Source: Salmonella enterica subsp. enterica serovar Typhimurium str. LT2 | GTDB taxonomy: Bacteria > Pseudomonadota > Gammaproteobacteria > Enterobacterales > Enterobacteriaceae | Length of the DNA: 64,000 nucleotides | Assembly: GCF_000006945.2 (NCBI RefSeq) | Contig: NC_003197.2 | Span: 4,588,001-4,652,000 of the forward strand | Direction: 5' to 3' | Shown here: one piece after another, positions 46,612 to 55,690 of the stretch | Numbering within the stretch: position 1 is the stretch's first letter | Layout of the letters: every line of letters begins with the position of its first letter | Translations under genes and position numbers: made by a program | Notes under the pieces: generated by a model | What the model saw: only the letters and a program-made list of their open reading frames with translations | Told to the model about the DNA's origin: nothing | Database searches by the model: none

Positions 46612-46862
46612 AACCCTGGCTTCAGCAGATGCCAATATTTTATTTTGCAAATGGCGTCGTTACGTGTATTTTTGTGAGCTAATTCGCATTATCAAAGTGA
46701 TATAACACTCATTTTAAACATAAAATTAACATTGTATTTGAATCTTAGTATTCATCCCGCCGATTCTTACCTAATATCGATGAGTCCTGATAACAGGATC
46801 GTCGTATCATAGACCAAAGGCCGTAGAGCCCGCACAACACAGACAGGTACAGGAAGAAAAAC
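46612..46862 (+). promoter_or_regulatory. cycA upstream and leader region
   Basis: An AT-rich promoter region is followed by a leader with a CA-rich stretch, CGCACAACACAGACAGG (46831-46847), ending 15 bases before the ATG. GcvB sRNA is known to repress cycA in E. coli through CA-rich target sequence, and this stretch is the natural candidate. I could not define the promoter boxes with confidence. Confidence 0.45.
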
Positions 46863-48272
46863 ATGGTAGATCAGGTAAAAGTCGCAGCCGACGAACAGGC
46901 TCCGGCTGAACAGTCGCTACGGCGCAATCTTACAAACCGTCATATACAGCTTATCGCTATTGGCGGCGCTATTGGTACCGGTCTGTTTATGGGATCGGGT
47001 AAAACGATCAGTCTCGCCGGACCGTCGATCATTTTTGTGTATATGATCATCGGTTTTATGCTTTTTTTCGTGATGCGCGCCATGGGGGAATTGCTGCTCT
47101 CGAATCTGGAATATAAATCGTTTAGCGATTTTGCTTCCGACCTGCTTGGCCCCTGGGCGGGATATTTCACCGGCTGGACGTACTGGTTTTGCTGGGTAGT
47201 GACCGGTATGGCTGACGTGGTGGCGATTACCGCCTACGCGCAGTTCTGGTTTCCCGGCCTTTCCGATTGGGTCGCCTCGCTGGCGGTAGTGATCCTGCTG
47301 CTAAGCCTCAACCTCGCCACCGTTAAAATGTTTGGTGAAATGGAATTTTGGTTTGCTATGGTCAAAATCGTCGCCATTGTGGCGTTGATTGTGGTCGGGC
47401 TGGTGATGATTGCGATGCACTTTAAATCGCCGACAGGCGTTGAAGCGTCTTTCGCGCATCTGTGGAATGACGGCGGCTGGTTCCCGAAAGGTATTAGCGG
47501 GTTCTTTGCCGGTTTCCAGATTGCAGTGTTCGCTTTCGTGGGCATTGAGCTGGTTGGTACTACCGCCGCAGAAACTAAAGATCCGGAAAAATCGCTGCCG
47601 CGCGCGATTAACTCAATACCGATCCGTATCATCATGTTCTACGTCTTTGCGCTGATTGTCATTATGTCGGTGACGCCGTGGAGTTCCGTGGTGCCGGATA
47701 AGAGCCCGTTTGTTGAGCTGTTTGTACTGGTGGGTCTGCCTGCCGCTGCGAGCGTGATCAACTTTGTCGTGCTGACCTCGGCGGCGTCTTCCGCCAACAG
47801 CGGCGTCTTCTCGACCAGCCGTATGCTGTTTGGCCTGGCGCAAGAAGGCGTGGCGCCAAAAGCGTTCGCTAAGCTATCGAAACGCGCGGTACCGGCGAAA
47901 GGCCTGACCTTCTCCTGTATCTGCCTGCTGGGCGGCGTGGTTATGCTGATGGTCAACCCGAGCGTGATTGGCGCATTCACCATGATCACTACGGTTTCGG
48001 CCATCCTGTTTATGTTTGTCTGGACCATCATTCTGTGTTCATACCTGGTGTACCGCAAAAAGCGTCCCCACCTGCATGAAAAATCCATCTATAAGATGCC
48101 GCTCGGTAAGCTGATGTGCTGGGTCTGCATGGCGTTCTTTGCATTCGTGCTGGTATTACTGACGCTGGAAGACGATACGCGCCAGGCGCTAATCGTGACG
48201 CCGCTGTGGTTTATCGCGTTGGGTCTGGGCTGGCTGTTGATAGGTAAGAAACGGATGGCGGGAATGCGTTAA
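46863..48272 (+). CDS. cycA: CycA, D-serine/D-alanine/glycine:H+ symporter
   Basis: A 469-residue amino acid permease of the APC family with about twelve membrane helices. The first helix region QLIAIGGAIGTGLFMGSGK is the family signature and the VGIELVGTTAAETKDPEKS motif follows in the middle. It imports glycine, D-alanine, D-serine and the antibiotic D-cycloserine. The ribosome site is AGGAAG. A two-part REP element lies just after the stop. Confidence 0.96.
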   Translation: MVDQVKVAADEQAPAEQSLRRNLTNRHIQLIAIGGAIGTGLFMGSGKTISLAGPSIIFVYMIIGFMLFFVMRAMGELLLSNLEYKSFSDFASDLLGPWAGYFTGWTYWFCWVVTGMADVVAITAYAQFWFPGLSDWVASLAVVILLLSLNLATVKMFGEMEFWFAMVKIVAIVALIVVGLVMIAMHFKSPTGVEASFAHLWNDGGWFPKGISGFFAGFQIAVFAFVGIELVGTTAAETKDPEKSLPRAINSIPIRIIMFYVFALIVIMSVTPWSSVVPDKSPFVELFVLVGLPAAASVINFVVLTSAASSANSGVFSTSRMLFGLAQEGVAPKAFAKLSKRAVPAKGLTFSCICLLGGVVMLMVNPSVIGAFTMITTVSAILFMFVWTIILCSYLVYRKKRPHLHEKSIYKMPLGKLMCWVCMAFFAFVLVLLTLEDDTRQALIVTPLWFIALGLGWLLIGKKRMAGMR

Positions 48273-48279
48273 TTGTTTT

Positions 48280-48365
48280 GCCCGGTGGCGCTGGCGCTTA
48301 CCGGGCTTACAGCGTAACGTTGATTTGGAGGCCGGATAAGGCGCCGTTTACAGCCGCCATCCGGC
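48280..48365. repeat. BIME: two REP units after cycA
   Basis: The first unit, 48280-48306, runs from GCCCGGTGGCGC to GCTTACCGGGC; the second, 48331-48365, from GCCGGATAAGGCGCC to GCCGCCATCCGGC. They lie between the convergent ends of cycA and ytfE. Confidence 0.85.
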
Positions 48366-48383
48366 AAAATGCCCGGCTGGCGA

Positions 48384-49046
48384 TTATTCCCCGGCCAGCG
48401 CGCGTGGGAACAGCACGTTATTCTCCAGGCTGATGTGCTCCATCAGATCATCAATCATCTCATTAATGCCGTTATACATCGCTTTCCAGGTGGTGCAGGC
48501 TTCTGGCGGCGGCGTTACATTTTTGGTGACGTGTTTGATGACGTCTACCAGCTCTCCCGCCTCGTCATGCTCGCTTTCCATTACGCTTATCGGGCCCGTT
48601 GCCTGGCGACCCATACCCTGTTTGATCATGGGGAACAGGATCTGTTCTTCTTTCATCATATGGCTGGAAAGCTCTTCATGCAGCGCGGTGAGATATTTTG
48701 TCAGGCCGCGTGGGACGTTTGGCTTATCCGCGTGGACGCGTTCCACTTTGGTTGCCTGCAGAATAAGCTCCGGCAGTTGTTCGCGATGTCGGTCATGATA
48801 GCGAACAACGATATGGTCAATAATGTCCGCCAGCGGAACGGCGCGCCAGTCTTTTTCGATGGGCTGTTCAGCCAACTGCGCCAGTTGCGCTTCTATGATG
48901 TCAATATCGACGTCGTGACGCGCGGCGGCGCGCGCCAGCGTCTGTTTTCCGCCGCAGCAGTAATCCATATCGTACTGGCGAAACAGCGCCGATGCGCGGG
49001 GAATAGAGAGCGCCAGTTCGCCTAAAGGTTGATCGCGATAAGCCAT
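48384..49046 (-). CDS. ytfE: YtfE (RIC), di-iron protein for iron-sulfur cluster repair
   Basis: A 220-residue cytosolic protein that helps restore iron-sulfur clusters after nitrosative and oxidative damage. The N-terminal ScdA_N region contains DYCCGGKQ with two cysteines (30-31), and the C-terminal hemerythrin-like helical bundle has the metal-binding histidines and glutamates in ELSSHMMKEEQILFP, ESEHDEAGE and DLMEHISLENNVLFP. GGTAACGG lies before the ATG. An NsrR operator sits over the promoter, so nitric oxide should induce it. Confidence 0.95.
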   Translation of the reverse strand: MAYRDQPLGELALSIPRASALFRQYDMDYCCGGKQTLARAAARHDVDIDIIEAQLAQLAEQPIEKDWRAVPLADIIDHIVVRYHDRHREQLPELILQATKVERVHADKPNVPRGLTKYLTALHEELSSHMMKEEQILFPMIKQGMGRQATGPISVMESEHDEAGELVDVIKHVTKNVTPPPEACTTWKAMYNGINEMIDDLMEHISLENNVLFPRALAGE

Positions 49047-49072
49047 AGCCGTTACCTCATTTGCAATAATAT

Positions 49073-49095
49073 AAGTTGTATTTTAAATGCATCTT
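49073..49095 (-). promoter_or_regulatory. NsrR operator in the ytfE promoter
   Basis: AAGTTGTATTT T AAATGCATCTT is an 11-1-11 inverted repeat matching the NsrR pattern (AANATGCATTT, one base, AAATGCATNTT); one arm is perfect and the other has two changes. It lies 26 bases before the ytfE ATG and overlaps a TATATT -10 box (minus strand, 49068-49073). Confidence 0.82.
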
Positions 49096-49148
49096 TAAGG
49101 CGAAGCTATAACTCTTTCGGGGTGCGTATAATTTAAGCGAGTATGAAA

Positions 49149-50114
49149 TTAGCGTTCCGTGACCGGAACGACGGTCGCTTTTTCCGGTTTCGCTCTCACG
49201 GCAATGACCACGCCCGCCACCAGGAGCGCAATGCCGCTTAACGTCAGGAATGGCGGGATTTCCTGGCGCAGAATGAAGGTATAGAGCAGTCCCGCCAACG
49301 TCTCAAAAACAATCAGCGGCCCTAAAATAACGGTTGGCAATTTTTGGCTGGCGATATTCCAGCACAGCGCGCCCACCCAGGAACACAGCACCGCGATGGC
49401 GATCATCAGACCGATAAACAGCGCGGGATGCGGGCCAAAGGGCAGGGTAAACAGCGGTTTCTGGATACTCAGCCACAGACAGACCGCCGCATAGCCGATT
49501 AACGAGACCGGCAGCGTAACCAGCGCCTGCGCCGTTGCCCACATCATGGGATGTTTGTCGGGATTTTCCCGCAGCCAGCGGGCGTTGCGCAGCGCATACC
49601 ATGCCCAGCACGCTACGGAAATCAGCGCCAGCACAATGCCTGAACCATAGCGCCAGCCGCTAACATCGGACAATCCCTGGCTAAGTTCAGCAATATTGAC
49701 GCACAGCAGGCCAAAACCGATAAGCGCCAGCGCGGGCGCTAAACGCCGCCAGGATAATCTGCCGTCTCGTTGGCTATAGAGAACGTTAGCGAAAAGCGGA
49801 ATGACGACCGGCAATGTCCCGATGATCATCGTCGACACCGGCGCGCCGGTTCGCTGAATGGCGCTGGCGAGGCAGGCGTAATAGATTACATTGCCCATCA
49901 GGGTCAGCGACAGGGCGGTGGACCAGTCTTTGCGCGTTAACTGGCGTAACCGCGTGCGGCCTAACCAGGCAATCGGCAGGGCAATCAGCCCCAGCGCCAG
50001 ATAGCGTCCCATTGACTGTAAGAGGGCCGGGTAATCCGGCACGATTAACGGGCCGACGAAAATCAATCCCCACATTAGCCCTGCCAGCAGGGCGTATAGC
50101 ACGCCGCTAATCAT
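49149..50114 (-). CDS. ytfF: YtfF, EamA-type (DMT) inner membrane permease
   Basis: A 321-residue membrane protein with about ten hydrophobic segments in two EamA repeats (for example GVLYALLAGLMWGLIFVGPL at the N-terminus and LGPLIVFETLAGLLYTFILR near residue 260). GAGGAG lies before the ATG. The transported compound is not established. It is unrelated in close sequence to the other EamA gene at 44116, although of the same superfamily. ytfE and ytfF are on the same strand, 102 bases apart, with the ytfE promoter between. Confidence 0.88.
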   Translation of the reverse strand: MISGVLYALLAGLMWGLIFVGPLIVPDYPALLQSMGRYLALGLIALPIAWLGRTRLRQLTRKDWSTALSLTLMGNVIYYACLASAIQRTGAPVSTMIIGTLPVVIPLFANVLYSQRDGRLSWRRLAPALALIGFGLLCVNIAELSQGLSDVSGWRYGSGIVLALISVACWAWYALRNARWLRENPDKHPMMWATAQALVTLPVSLIGYAAVCLWLSIQKPLFTLPFGPHPALFIGLMIAIAVLCSWVGALCWNIASQKLPTVILGPLIVFETLAGLLYTFILRQEIPPFLTLSGIALLVAGVVIAVRAKPEKATVVPVTER

Positions 50115-50194
50115 CAGATTCTCCTCATAAACCGTTCCGTCATTATCAGAGAAGGTCTATGAGGATGCCACATAAATTAACTAAATTTTAACAT

Positions 50195-51043
50195 TTACAG
50201 TACGGAGCGAAGGCTTTCTGTGAGCGTCGTCGTCGGGCGACCGATGAGTTTACGCAGCGTATGGCTGTCATCAAACAGGCCGCCTTTCGCCGCGCCAGCG
50301 TCAGAATTGGCCAACATATCCGCCAGTCCGTCAGGCAGGCCTGCGCCTTTCAGCGCGGCGGCAAAATCGACTTCGCTCAGGTTCTGGTAGACGATTTTTT
50401 TTCCGCTTTGATGAGTAAGTTCATCCGCCAACTGGCTTAATGTCCAGGCGTCATCACCCGCCAGTTCGTAGACATTCCCGGCGTGACCCTCTTCACGGAT
50501 GACGCGCGCGGCGGCGGCGGCATAGTCAGCGCGCATTGCGGAGGCGATTTTCCCTTCTCCCGCCGCGCCAATAAAGACGCCATGCTTCAGCGCGGCAGGG
50601 ACGCTCGCCAGGTAGTTTTCCGTATACCAGCCGTTACGTAATAGCGTGTGAGGAATACCTGACTCAGCCAGCATCTTTTCCGTTTCAATATGTTCATCGG
50701 CGAGCGCCAGCGGCGATTTATCCGCATGTAGCAGGCTGGTATAGGCGATGAATTTCACCTTCGCGGCAATGGCGGCCTGAATAACGTTGCGGTGCTGCGC
50801 GGTGCGTTGTCCCACTTCGCTGGATGATATAAGCAGCAGTTTATCAACGCCCTGTAAGGCGGTGGTCAGCGCGGCTTCGTTAGCGTAATCCGCCTGGCGA
50901 ACGGCAATCCCGCGCTGACTGAGCGGGGCGGCTTTTTTCGGGTTACGGACGATCGCGACGAGGTGGCTGGCGGGCGTCGTTTTTAGCAGGTTTTCAATAA
51001 CGTGTTGGCCCAGTTGGCCCGTTGCGCCAGTGATAGCAATCAT
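50195..51043 (-). CDS. qorB: QorB, NAD(P)H:quinone oxidoreductase 2
   Basis: A 282-residue atypical short-chain dehydrogenase (NmrA-like) that reduces quinones with NADPH. The cofactor loop GATGQLGQHV is at residues 5-14, and AYTSLLHADKSPLALADEH carries the substrate-side residues. It diverges from ytfH, a HxlR regulator, across 87 bases that contain the repeated TTAGTAAGTACG-type sequence near 51099-51125; control by YtfH is likely from context. Formerly ytfG. Confidence 0.92.
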   Translation of the reverse strand: MIAITGATGQLGQHVIENLLKTTPASHLVAIVRNPKKAAPLSQRGIAVRQADYANEAALTTALQGVDKLLLISSSEVGQRTAQHRNVIQAAIAAKVKFIAYTSLLHADKSPLALADEHIETEKMLAESGIPHTLLRNGWYTENYLASVPAALKHGVFIGAAGEGKIASAMRADYAAAAARVIREEGHAGNVYELAGDDAWTLSQLADELTHQSGKKIVYQNLSEVDFAAALKGAGLPDGLADMLANSDAGAAKGGLFDDSHTLRKLIGRPTTTLTESLRSVL

Positions 51044-51130
51044 GGTGAACTCCTCAGTGTTGGTCTTGTGTTTTATTACGCTACCACCTAAACTTACTTT
51101 TAGTAAGTACGTACAAAAAGGTAAGTATCA

Positions 51131-51517
51131 ATGCGCGCTCATACTCTTTCCCGGCAGTTGCGTGAAGGCAATCTCTTTGCTGAACAGTGCCCGTCCCGTG
51201 AGGTGTTAAAACATGTCACCAGTCGCTGGGGCGTACTGATTCTGGTGGCGTTACGCGACGGTACACACCGTTTTAGCGACCTGCGCCGCAAGATGGGAGG
51301 CGTGAGTGAAAAGATGCTGGCGCAGTCGTTACAGGCGCTTGAACAGGACGGATTTCTTAACCGGGTGTCATATCCAGTTGTTCCGCCGCATGTGGAGTAC
51401 AGCCTGACGCCGCTTGGCGAGCAGGTGAGTGATAAAGTCGCCGCGCTGGCGGACTGGATAGAACTGAATTTGCCGCAGGTATTGGCGCAGCGGGAACGTT
51501 TATCAGATGGCGGCTAG
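51131..51517 (+). CDS. ytfH: YtfH, HxlR-family transcriptional regulator
   Basis: A 128-residue winged-helix regulator. The HxlR core runs from CPSREVLKHVTSRWGVLIL (about 20-38) through FSDLRRKMGGVSEKMLAQSL to VPPHVEYSLTPLG. Cys20 lies at the position of the redox-sensing cysteine in QorR and YodB relatives, which control quinone reductases. The divergent neighbour qorB is the probable target. The -10/operator region contains ACTTACTTTTAGTAAGTACG (51089-51111 area), which has dyad character. Confidence 0.85.
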   Translation: MRAHTLSRQLREGNLFAEQCPSREVLKHVTSRWGVLILVALRDGTHRFSDLRRKMGGVSEKMLAQSLQALEQDGFLNRVSYPVVPPHVEYSLTPLGEQVSDKVAALADWIELNLPQVLAQRERLSDGG

Positions 51518-51520
51518 CGC

Positions 51521-51551
51521 TTTATTCGGCCTGCCAGTCAGGCCGAATAAA
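51521..51551. terminator. Bidirectional terminator between ytfH and cpdB
   Basis: TTTATTCGGCCTG (51521-51533) and CAGGCCGAATAAA (51539-51551) form a perfect 13-bp stem with a five-base loop. It lies between convergent genes and the stem itself ends in T-rich sequence on both strands. Confidence 0.82.
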
Positions 51552-51574
51552 CGCAGCGCCATACGGGACACACG

Positions 51575-53518
51575 TTACTTGCTTAAATCCACCTGATAAA
51601 TGGCAAAACCGATATCATCGACGGCAACCTTCTTCATCGGATACTGCCCTTTCGCTTTAATGAAGGCAGCGGCTTTATCGCCTGGCGATGTTTCAAAGCG
51701 GATATCCAGCGCCGTATCGCTGTGGATTGGCGCCAGACGCCAGTTATTATCCGCCGCCGGATGGATTTCGCCCGCGCGTTTTGACTCTGCGCCAATCCAT
51801 GCCGCCAGCACGGCGCGATTTTCATCCGGAGACGCAAAGGCGATATGGCTGTCGCCCGTGCCGGCAAACTTGCCGCCGTAAGCGCGATAGTTATTCGTGG
51901 CGACCAGGAACGTAGCGTTCGGGTCGACAGGCTTACCGTTAAAGGTCAGGTTTTTAATACGTTCCGCCTGCGGATTCACCATCTGGCATTCGCCATCATA
52001 GCGGGCGGGCTGTGACACATCGATTTGATAATTCACGCCGTCAATGACATCGAAATTATAGGTGCGAAAGCCATCCCAATTGATCAACGATTGCGGTTTG
52101 TTGCTGTGAATATCAATCTGATTAAATTGTCCGGCAGAACATTCCAGCCACTCTTTTACCTCCTTGCCGCTGGCTTTCACCACCACCAGCGTATTCGGAT
52201 AGAGATAAAGATCGGCGGCGTTACGGAAGGTCAACTGGCCTTTTTCCACCTCGACAAAGCTGGCAGGATCGTTCTTACGCCCGCCAACTTTAAACGGCGC
52301 GGCGGCGGACAGCACCGGCAGTTTCGCCAGATCCGGATCGCCCTGAATAAAGTGTTCCACATACGCTTTTTGCGCGTTATTCACCACCTGTACGGTAGGA
52401 TCGTCCTGCACCAGAGCAAGATAACTGTACATATTATCGGCGGATTTACCGATGGGCTTGCTGACAAACTCGCGGGTGGCATCGTGATCGGCTTTCAGAA
52501 TACCGACCAGCTTACTGTCTTCCGCCGCCAGCGACTTTTTAGCGGCGGCGTCATAGATAGGCCGCGCTTCCGCTTTCGCCTGCGTAACCTGCCATTTGCC
52601 GCTGTCGTTATTGAGCACCAGATCGACCACTCCCAGATGGTCGCCCCACATGCCAGGCATTACCGCAGGAATGCCGTTAAGCGTACCTTTGGCGATATCC
52701 GCGCCTTTGATGTCGGCAAAATCTTTACCGGGGAAGACGGCGTGAGCGTGGCCAAACATAATCGCGTCGACGCCAGGAACTTCGCTGAGGTAATAAACCG
52801 AGTTTTCCGCCATGCTGTGGTACGGATCGGCAGAAAGACCTGAATGAGCAATGACTACCACGATATCAGCGCCTTTCTCGCGCATTTCGGGCACATATTT
52901 CCGGGCGGTTTCCGTAATGTCATTGACGGTAACTTTGCCGCTCAGGTTCGCTTTATCCCAAATCATGATTTGCGGCGGAACAAAGCCGATATAGCCGATT
53001 TTCAGAGTTTGCGGGTTGCCGTCTTTATCAATAACGCTCGTCTCTTTAATCAGATAAGGCGTAAAGAGCGGCTTTTGGGTTTTAACGTCGATAATATTGG
53101 CGTTAACATAAGGGAATTTCGCGCCAGCCAGCGCGTTATGCAGATAGTCCAGACCATAATTAAACTCATGGTTGCCGAGGTTTCCAACCGCGTAATCCAG
53201 AGTGTTGAGCGCTTTATAGACCGGGTGAACGTCACCGTCTTTGAGCCCTTTTGCCGCCATATAATCGCCCAGAGGGCTCCCCTGAATCAGGTCGCCGTTA
53301 TCCACCAGCACGCTGTTTTTGACTTCATTTCGGGCGGCATGAATCAAACTTGCGGTACGTACCAATCCGAATTTTTCGGTTGCGGTATCCTTGTAATAAT
53401 CGAAATCCATCATGTTGCTATGTAAATCAGTAGTTTCCATGATACGGAGATCGACGGTGGCCGCATTCACGCTGGCGGCGATCAGCGTAGCCAGAAGCGT
53501 TGCACTAAACTTAATCAT
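51575..53518 (-). CDS. cpdB: CpdB, periplasmic 2',3'-cyclic phosphodiesterase/3'-nucleotidase
   Basis: A 647-residue periplasmic enzyme that releases nucleosides from extracellular 2',3'-cyclic nucleotides and 3'-nucleotides. A signal peptide (1-19) is followed by a calcineurin-like domain with ETTDLHSNMMDFDYY, NGDLIQGSPLGDY, LGNHEFNYGLDYL, AHSGL and FGHAHAVFPG metal motifs, then a 5'-nucleotidase C-terminal domain. The ATG at 53518 has AAGG eight bases upstream; a GTG three codons upstream is rejected. It diverges from cysQ over 267 bases with no other gene. Confidence 0.95.
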   Translation of the reverse strand: MIKFSATLLATLIAASVNAATVDLRIMETTDLHSNMMDFDYYKDTATEKFGLVRTASLIHAARNEVKNSVLVDNGDLIQGSPLGDYMAAKGLKDGDVHPVYKALNTLDYAVGNLGNHEFNYGLDYLHNALAGAKFPYVNANIIDVKTQKPLFTPYLIKETSVIDKDGNPQTLKIGYIGFVPPQIMIWDKANLSGKVTVNDITETARKYVPEMREKGADIVVVIAHSGLSADPYHSMAENSVYYLSEVPGVDAIMFGHAHAVFPGKDFADIKGADIAKGTLNGIPAVMPGMWGDHLGVVDLVLNNDSGKWQVTQAKAEARPIYDAAAKKSLAAEDSKLVGILKADHDATREFVSKPIGKSADNMYSYLALVQDDPTVQVVNNAQKAYVEHFIQGDPDLAKLPVLSAAAPFKVGGRKNDPASFVEVEKGQLTFRNAADLYLYPNTLVVVKASGKEVKEWLECSAGQFNQIDIHSNKPQSLINWDGFRTYNFDVIDGVNYQIDVSQPARYDGECQMVNPQAERIKNLTFNGKPVDPNATFLVATNNYRAYGGKFAGTGDSHIAFASPDENRAVLAAWIGAESKRAGEIHPAADNNWRLAPIHSDTALDIRFETSPGDKAAAFIKAKGQYPMKKVAVDDIGFAIYQVDLSK

Positions 53519-53785
53519 CAGAGGCACCTTTTAAGAACGCAATAGAAAAGCCGGATAGTGAAAAATAGCGATGACAAACAGTGAAACCCGATATCGTTCC
53601 AACCGTCGCCAGAAGAAGGCGAAACCGCCCCATCCGGCCGATTTTTTGCGAGTGTTCACAGAAAGGTGAATCATGCCATGAAAGCTATTATCAAAACCGC
53701 TGACGGTATCACAGTTGGCGGAACCCTTAACGATCGGGTATAAGTAAAACAACGAGTTAACGCCCCCGTCATAAAGAGGTGGAGA

Positions 53786-54515
<730 letters not shown>

Positions 54516-54526
<11 letters not shown>

Positions 54527-55073
54527 GGAGCTTATGCAGCAGGTCGACCACCTGCTGTACCTCTTGCTGGGTTAACGCGCCATCTTTCACCCATTGAACC
54601 CGACCGTCTTTGTCAAGCACGATGACGGCGGACCCCTCTTCTTTTAATTGCCAGGCGTTACGCGCCACGCCATTGCTGTCGACAATAAATTGCGACCACG
54701 GGTAGAGCTTTTTATTACTTTCTATACTGCTACGCACGAACATACCGGAGCCTGGGATCGCATCATCGGTGTTCACAATTGTGGTCGTCTGGTATCTGTC
54801 ATGCGGGAGCTTGGCTGATTTAATCGCTTCAATCAGCGTGGCGTTTTTTTCCTTCGCTGACGTTCGACCCGCAATGTGCAGCAGGACGCGCACTTTTCCC
54901 GCCAGCTGCGCGCTATTCCAGTTTTTATAACTAAACTCATCTTTATTCAACGTCAGTTCGCCACGGTCGGCAATGCCTACCGGCGGCACCCGTTGGTTAA
55001 CTTCAAGGTTATGCGCACAAGCCATTATGGGGAGTAGCAGACACGACATCGCCAGAATTTTACGTAAGGTCAT
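54516..55073 (-). CDS. ytfJ: YtfJ, periplasmic thioredoxin-fold protein of unknown function
   Basis: A 185-residue protein with a signal peptide (1-21, MTLRKILAMSCLLLPIMACA). The mature part resembles TlpA/alkyl-hydroperoxide-reductase-like folds (KVRVLLHIAGRTSAKEKNA, then IVDSNGVARNAWQL and VIVLDKDGRVQWVKDG), but the usual CxxC pair is missing, so disulfide chemistry is unlikely. Two start codons lie in frame six bases apart; the inner ATG at 55073 is chosen because AAGGA stands six bases before it. Confidence 0.85.
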
Positions 55074-55399
55074 GGTCATTCCTTCTTTATTTTTTTGCAG
55101 GTGATCCGACCACTTTGGGCCGATAGTTAATCATATGTGCGATTGATGCTTTTTCCCGCAAAGGGGATGCCAGTTTGCGGGCGGGCGCACACTTCCTGTG
55201 AAAAATGAAGGCATATACTGAGAAAAATGAGCTGATGTTTAGATAATTCTGAATAACTGTAATCAAAAGGTAAATATACTTATGCACACTGGAAACGACG
55301 TAGATATGGTCTATAGTCATATGGCATTAAAATTTGCGCCTTAAAACTGTTGGGCCGATTGTGGCATCGCAAGGGCGTAATACTCTGCAGGAGACAACA
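55074..55399. promoter_or_regulatory. ytfJ-ytfK divergent intergenic region
   Basis: This 326-base AT-rich stretch holds no gene. A hairpin CCCGCAAA (55155-55162)/TTTGCGGG (55174-55181) lies in the ytfJ half. A -10 box TATACT (55275-55280) without a recognisable -35 lies in the ytfK half, as expected for an activator-dependent promoter; ytfK is a PhoB target in E. coli, but I do not find a convincing pho box at the right distance. Confidence 0.45.
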
Positions 55400-55606
55400 A
55401 TGAAAATTTTCCAACGCTACAACCCGCTACAGGTGGCGAAGTACGTGAAGATCCTGTTCCGTGGACGGTTATATATCAAGGATGTTGGCGCTTTTGAGTT
55501 CGATAAGGGTAAGATTCTTATCCCAAAAGTGAGAGACAAGCAGCACTTGTCTGTGATGTCTGAAGTTAACCGTCAGGTTATGCGTCTGCAAACTGAGATG
55601 GCGTAA
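55400..55606 (+). CDS. ytfK: YtfK, small stress protein acting on SpoT
   Basis: A 68-residue basic cytosolic protein (MKIFQRYNPLQVAKYVKILF). In E. coli YtfK binds SpoT and tips it toward (p)ppGpp synthesis under phosphate or fatty acid starvation. The sequence here differs from E. coli at only a few positions. The start at 55400 has GCAGGAG upstream; a longer in-frame start at 55334 is rejected. No membrane segment. Confidence 0.9.
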   Translation: MKIFQRYNPLQVAKYVKILFRGRLYIKDVGAFEFDKGKILIPKVRDKQHLSVMSEVNRQVMRLQTEMA

Positions 55607-55635
55607 CCAAAAGTGCTATGCAGTAGGTTAAAAAA

Positions 55636-55669
55636 GTAAAAAAAAACGGCTCCTGAATCAGGAGCCGTT
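55636..55669 (-). terminator. Terminator of ytfL (and partly ytfK)
   Basis: AACGGCTCC (55645-55653) pairs with GGAGCCGTT (55661-55669). On the minus strand the stem is followed by TTTTTTTTTAC, a strong terminator for ytfL; on the plus strand it lies 39 bases after ytfK. Confidence 0.88.
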
Positions 55670-55690
55670 GATGTTTCTGGCAAACGGATT

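Noticed and set aside
53531..53752. 73-codon open frame between cpdB and cysQ
   Set aside because: It has no ribosome site or family and lies in the shared promoter region.
55240..55265. Possible pho box before ytfK
   Set aside because: CTGTAAT is present but no second repeat lies 11 bases away, so the match is not convincing despite known PhoB control in E. coli.
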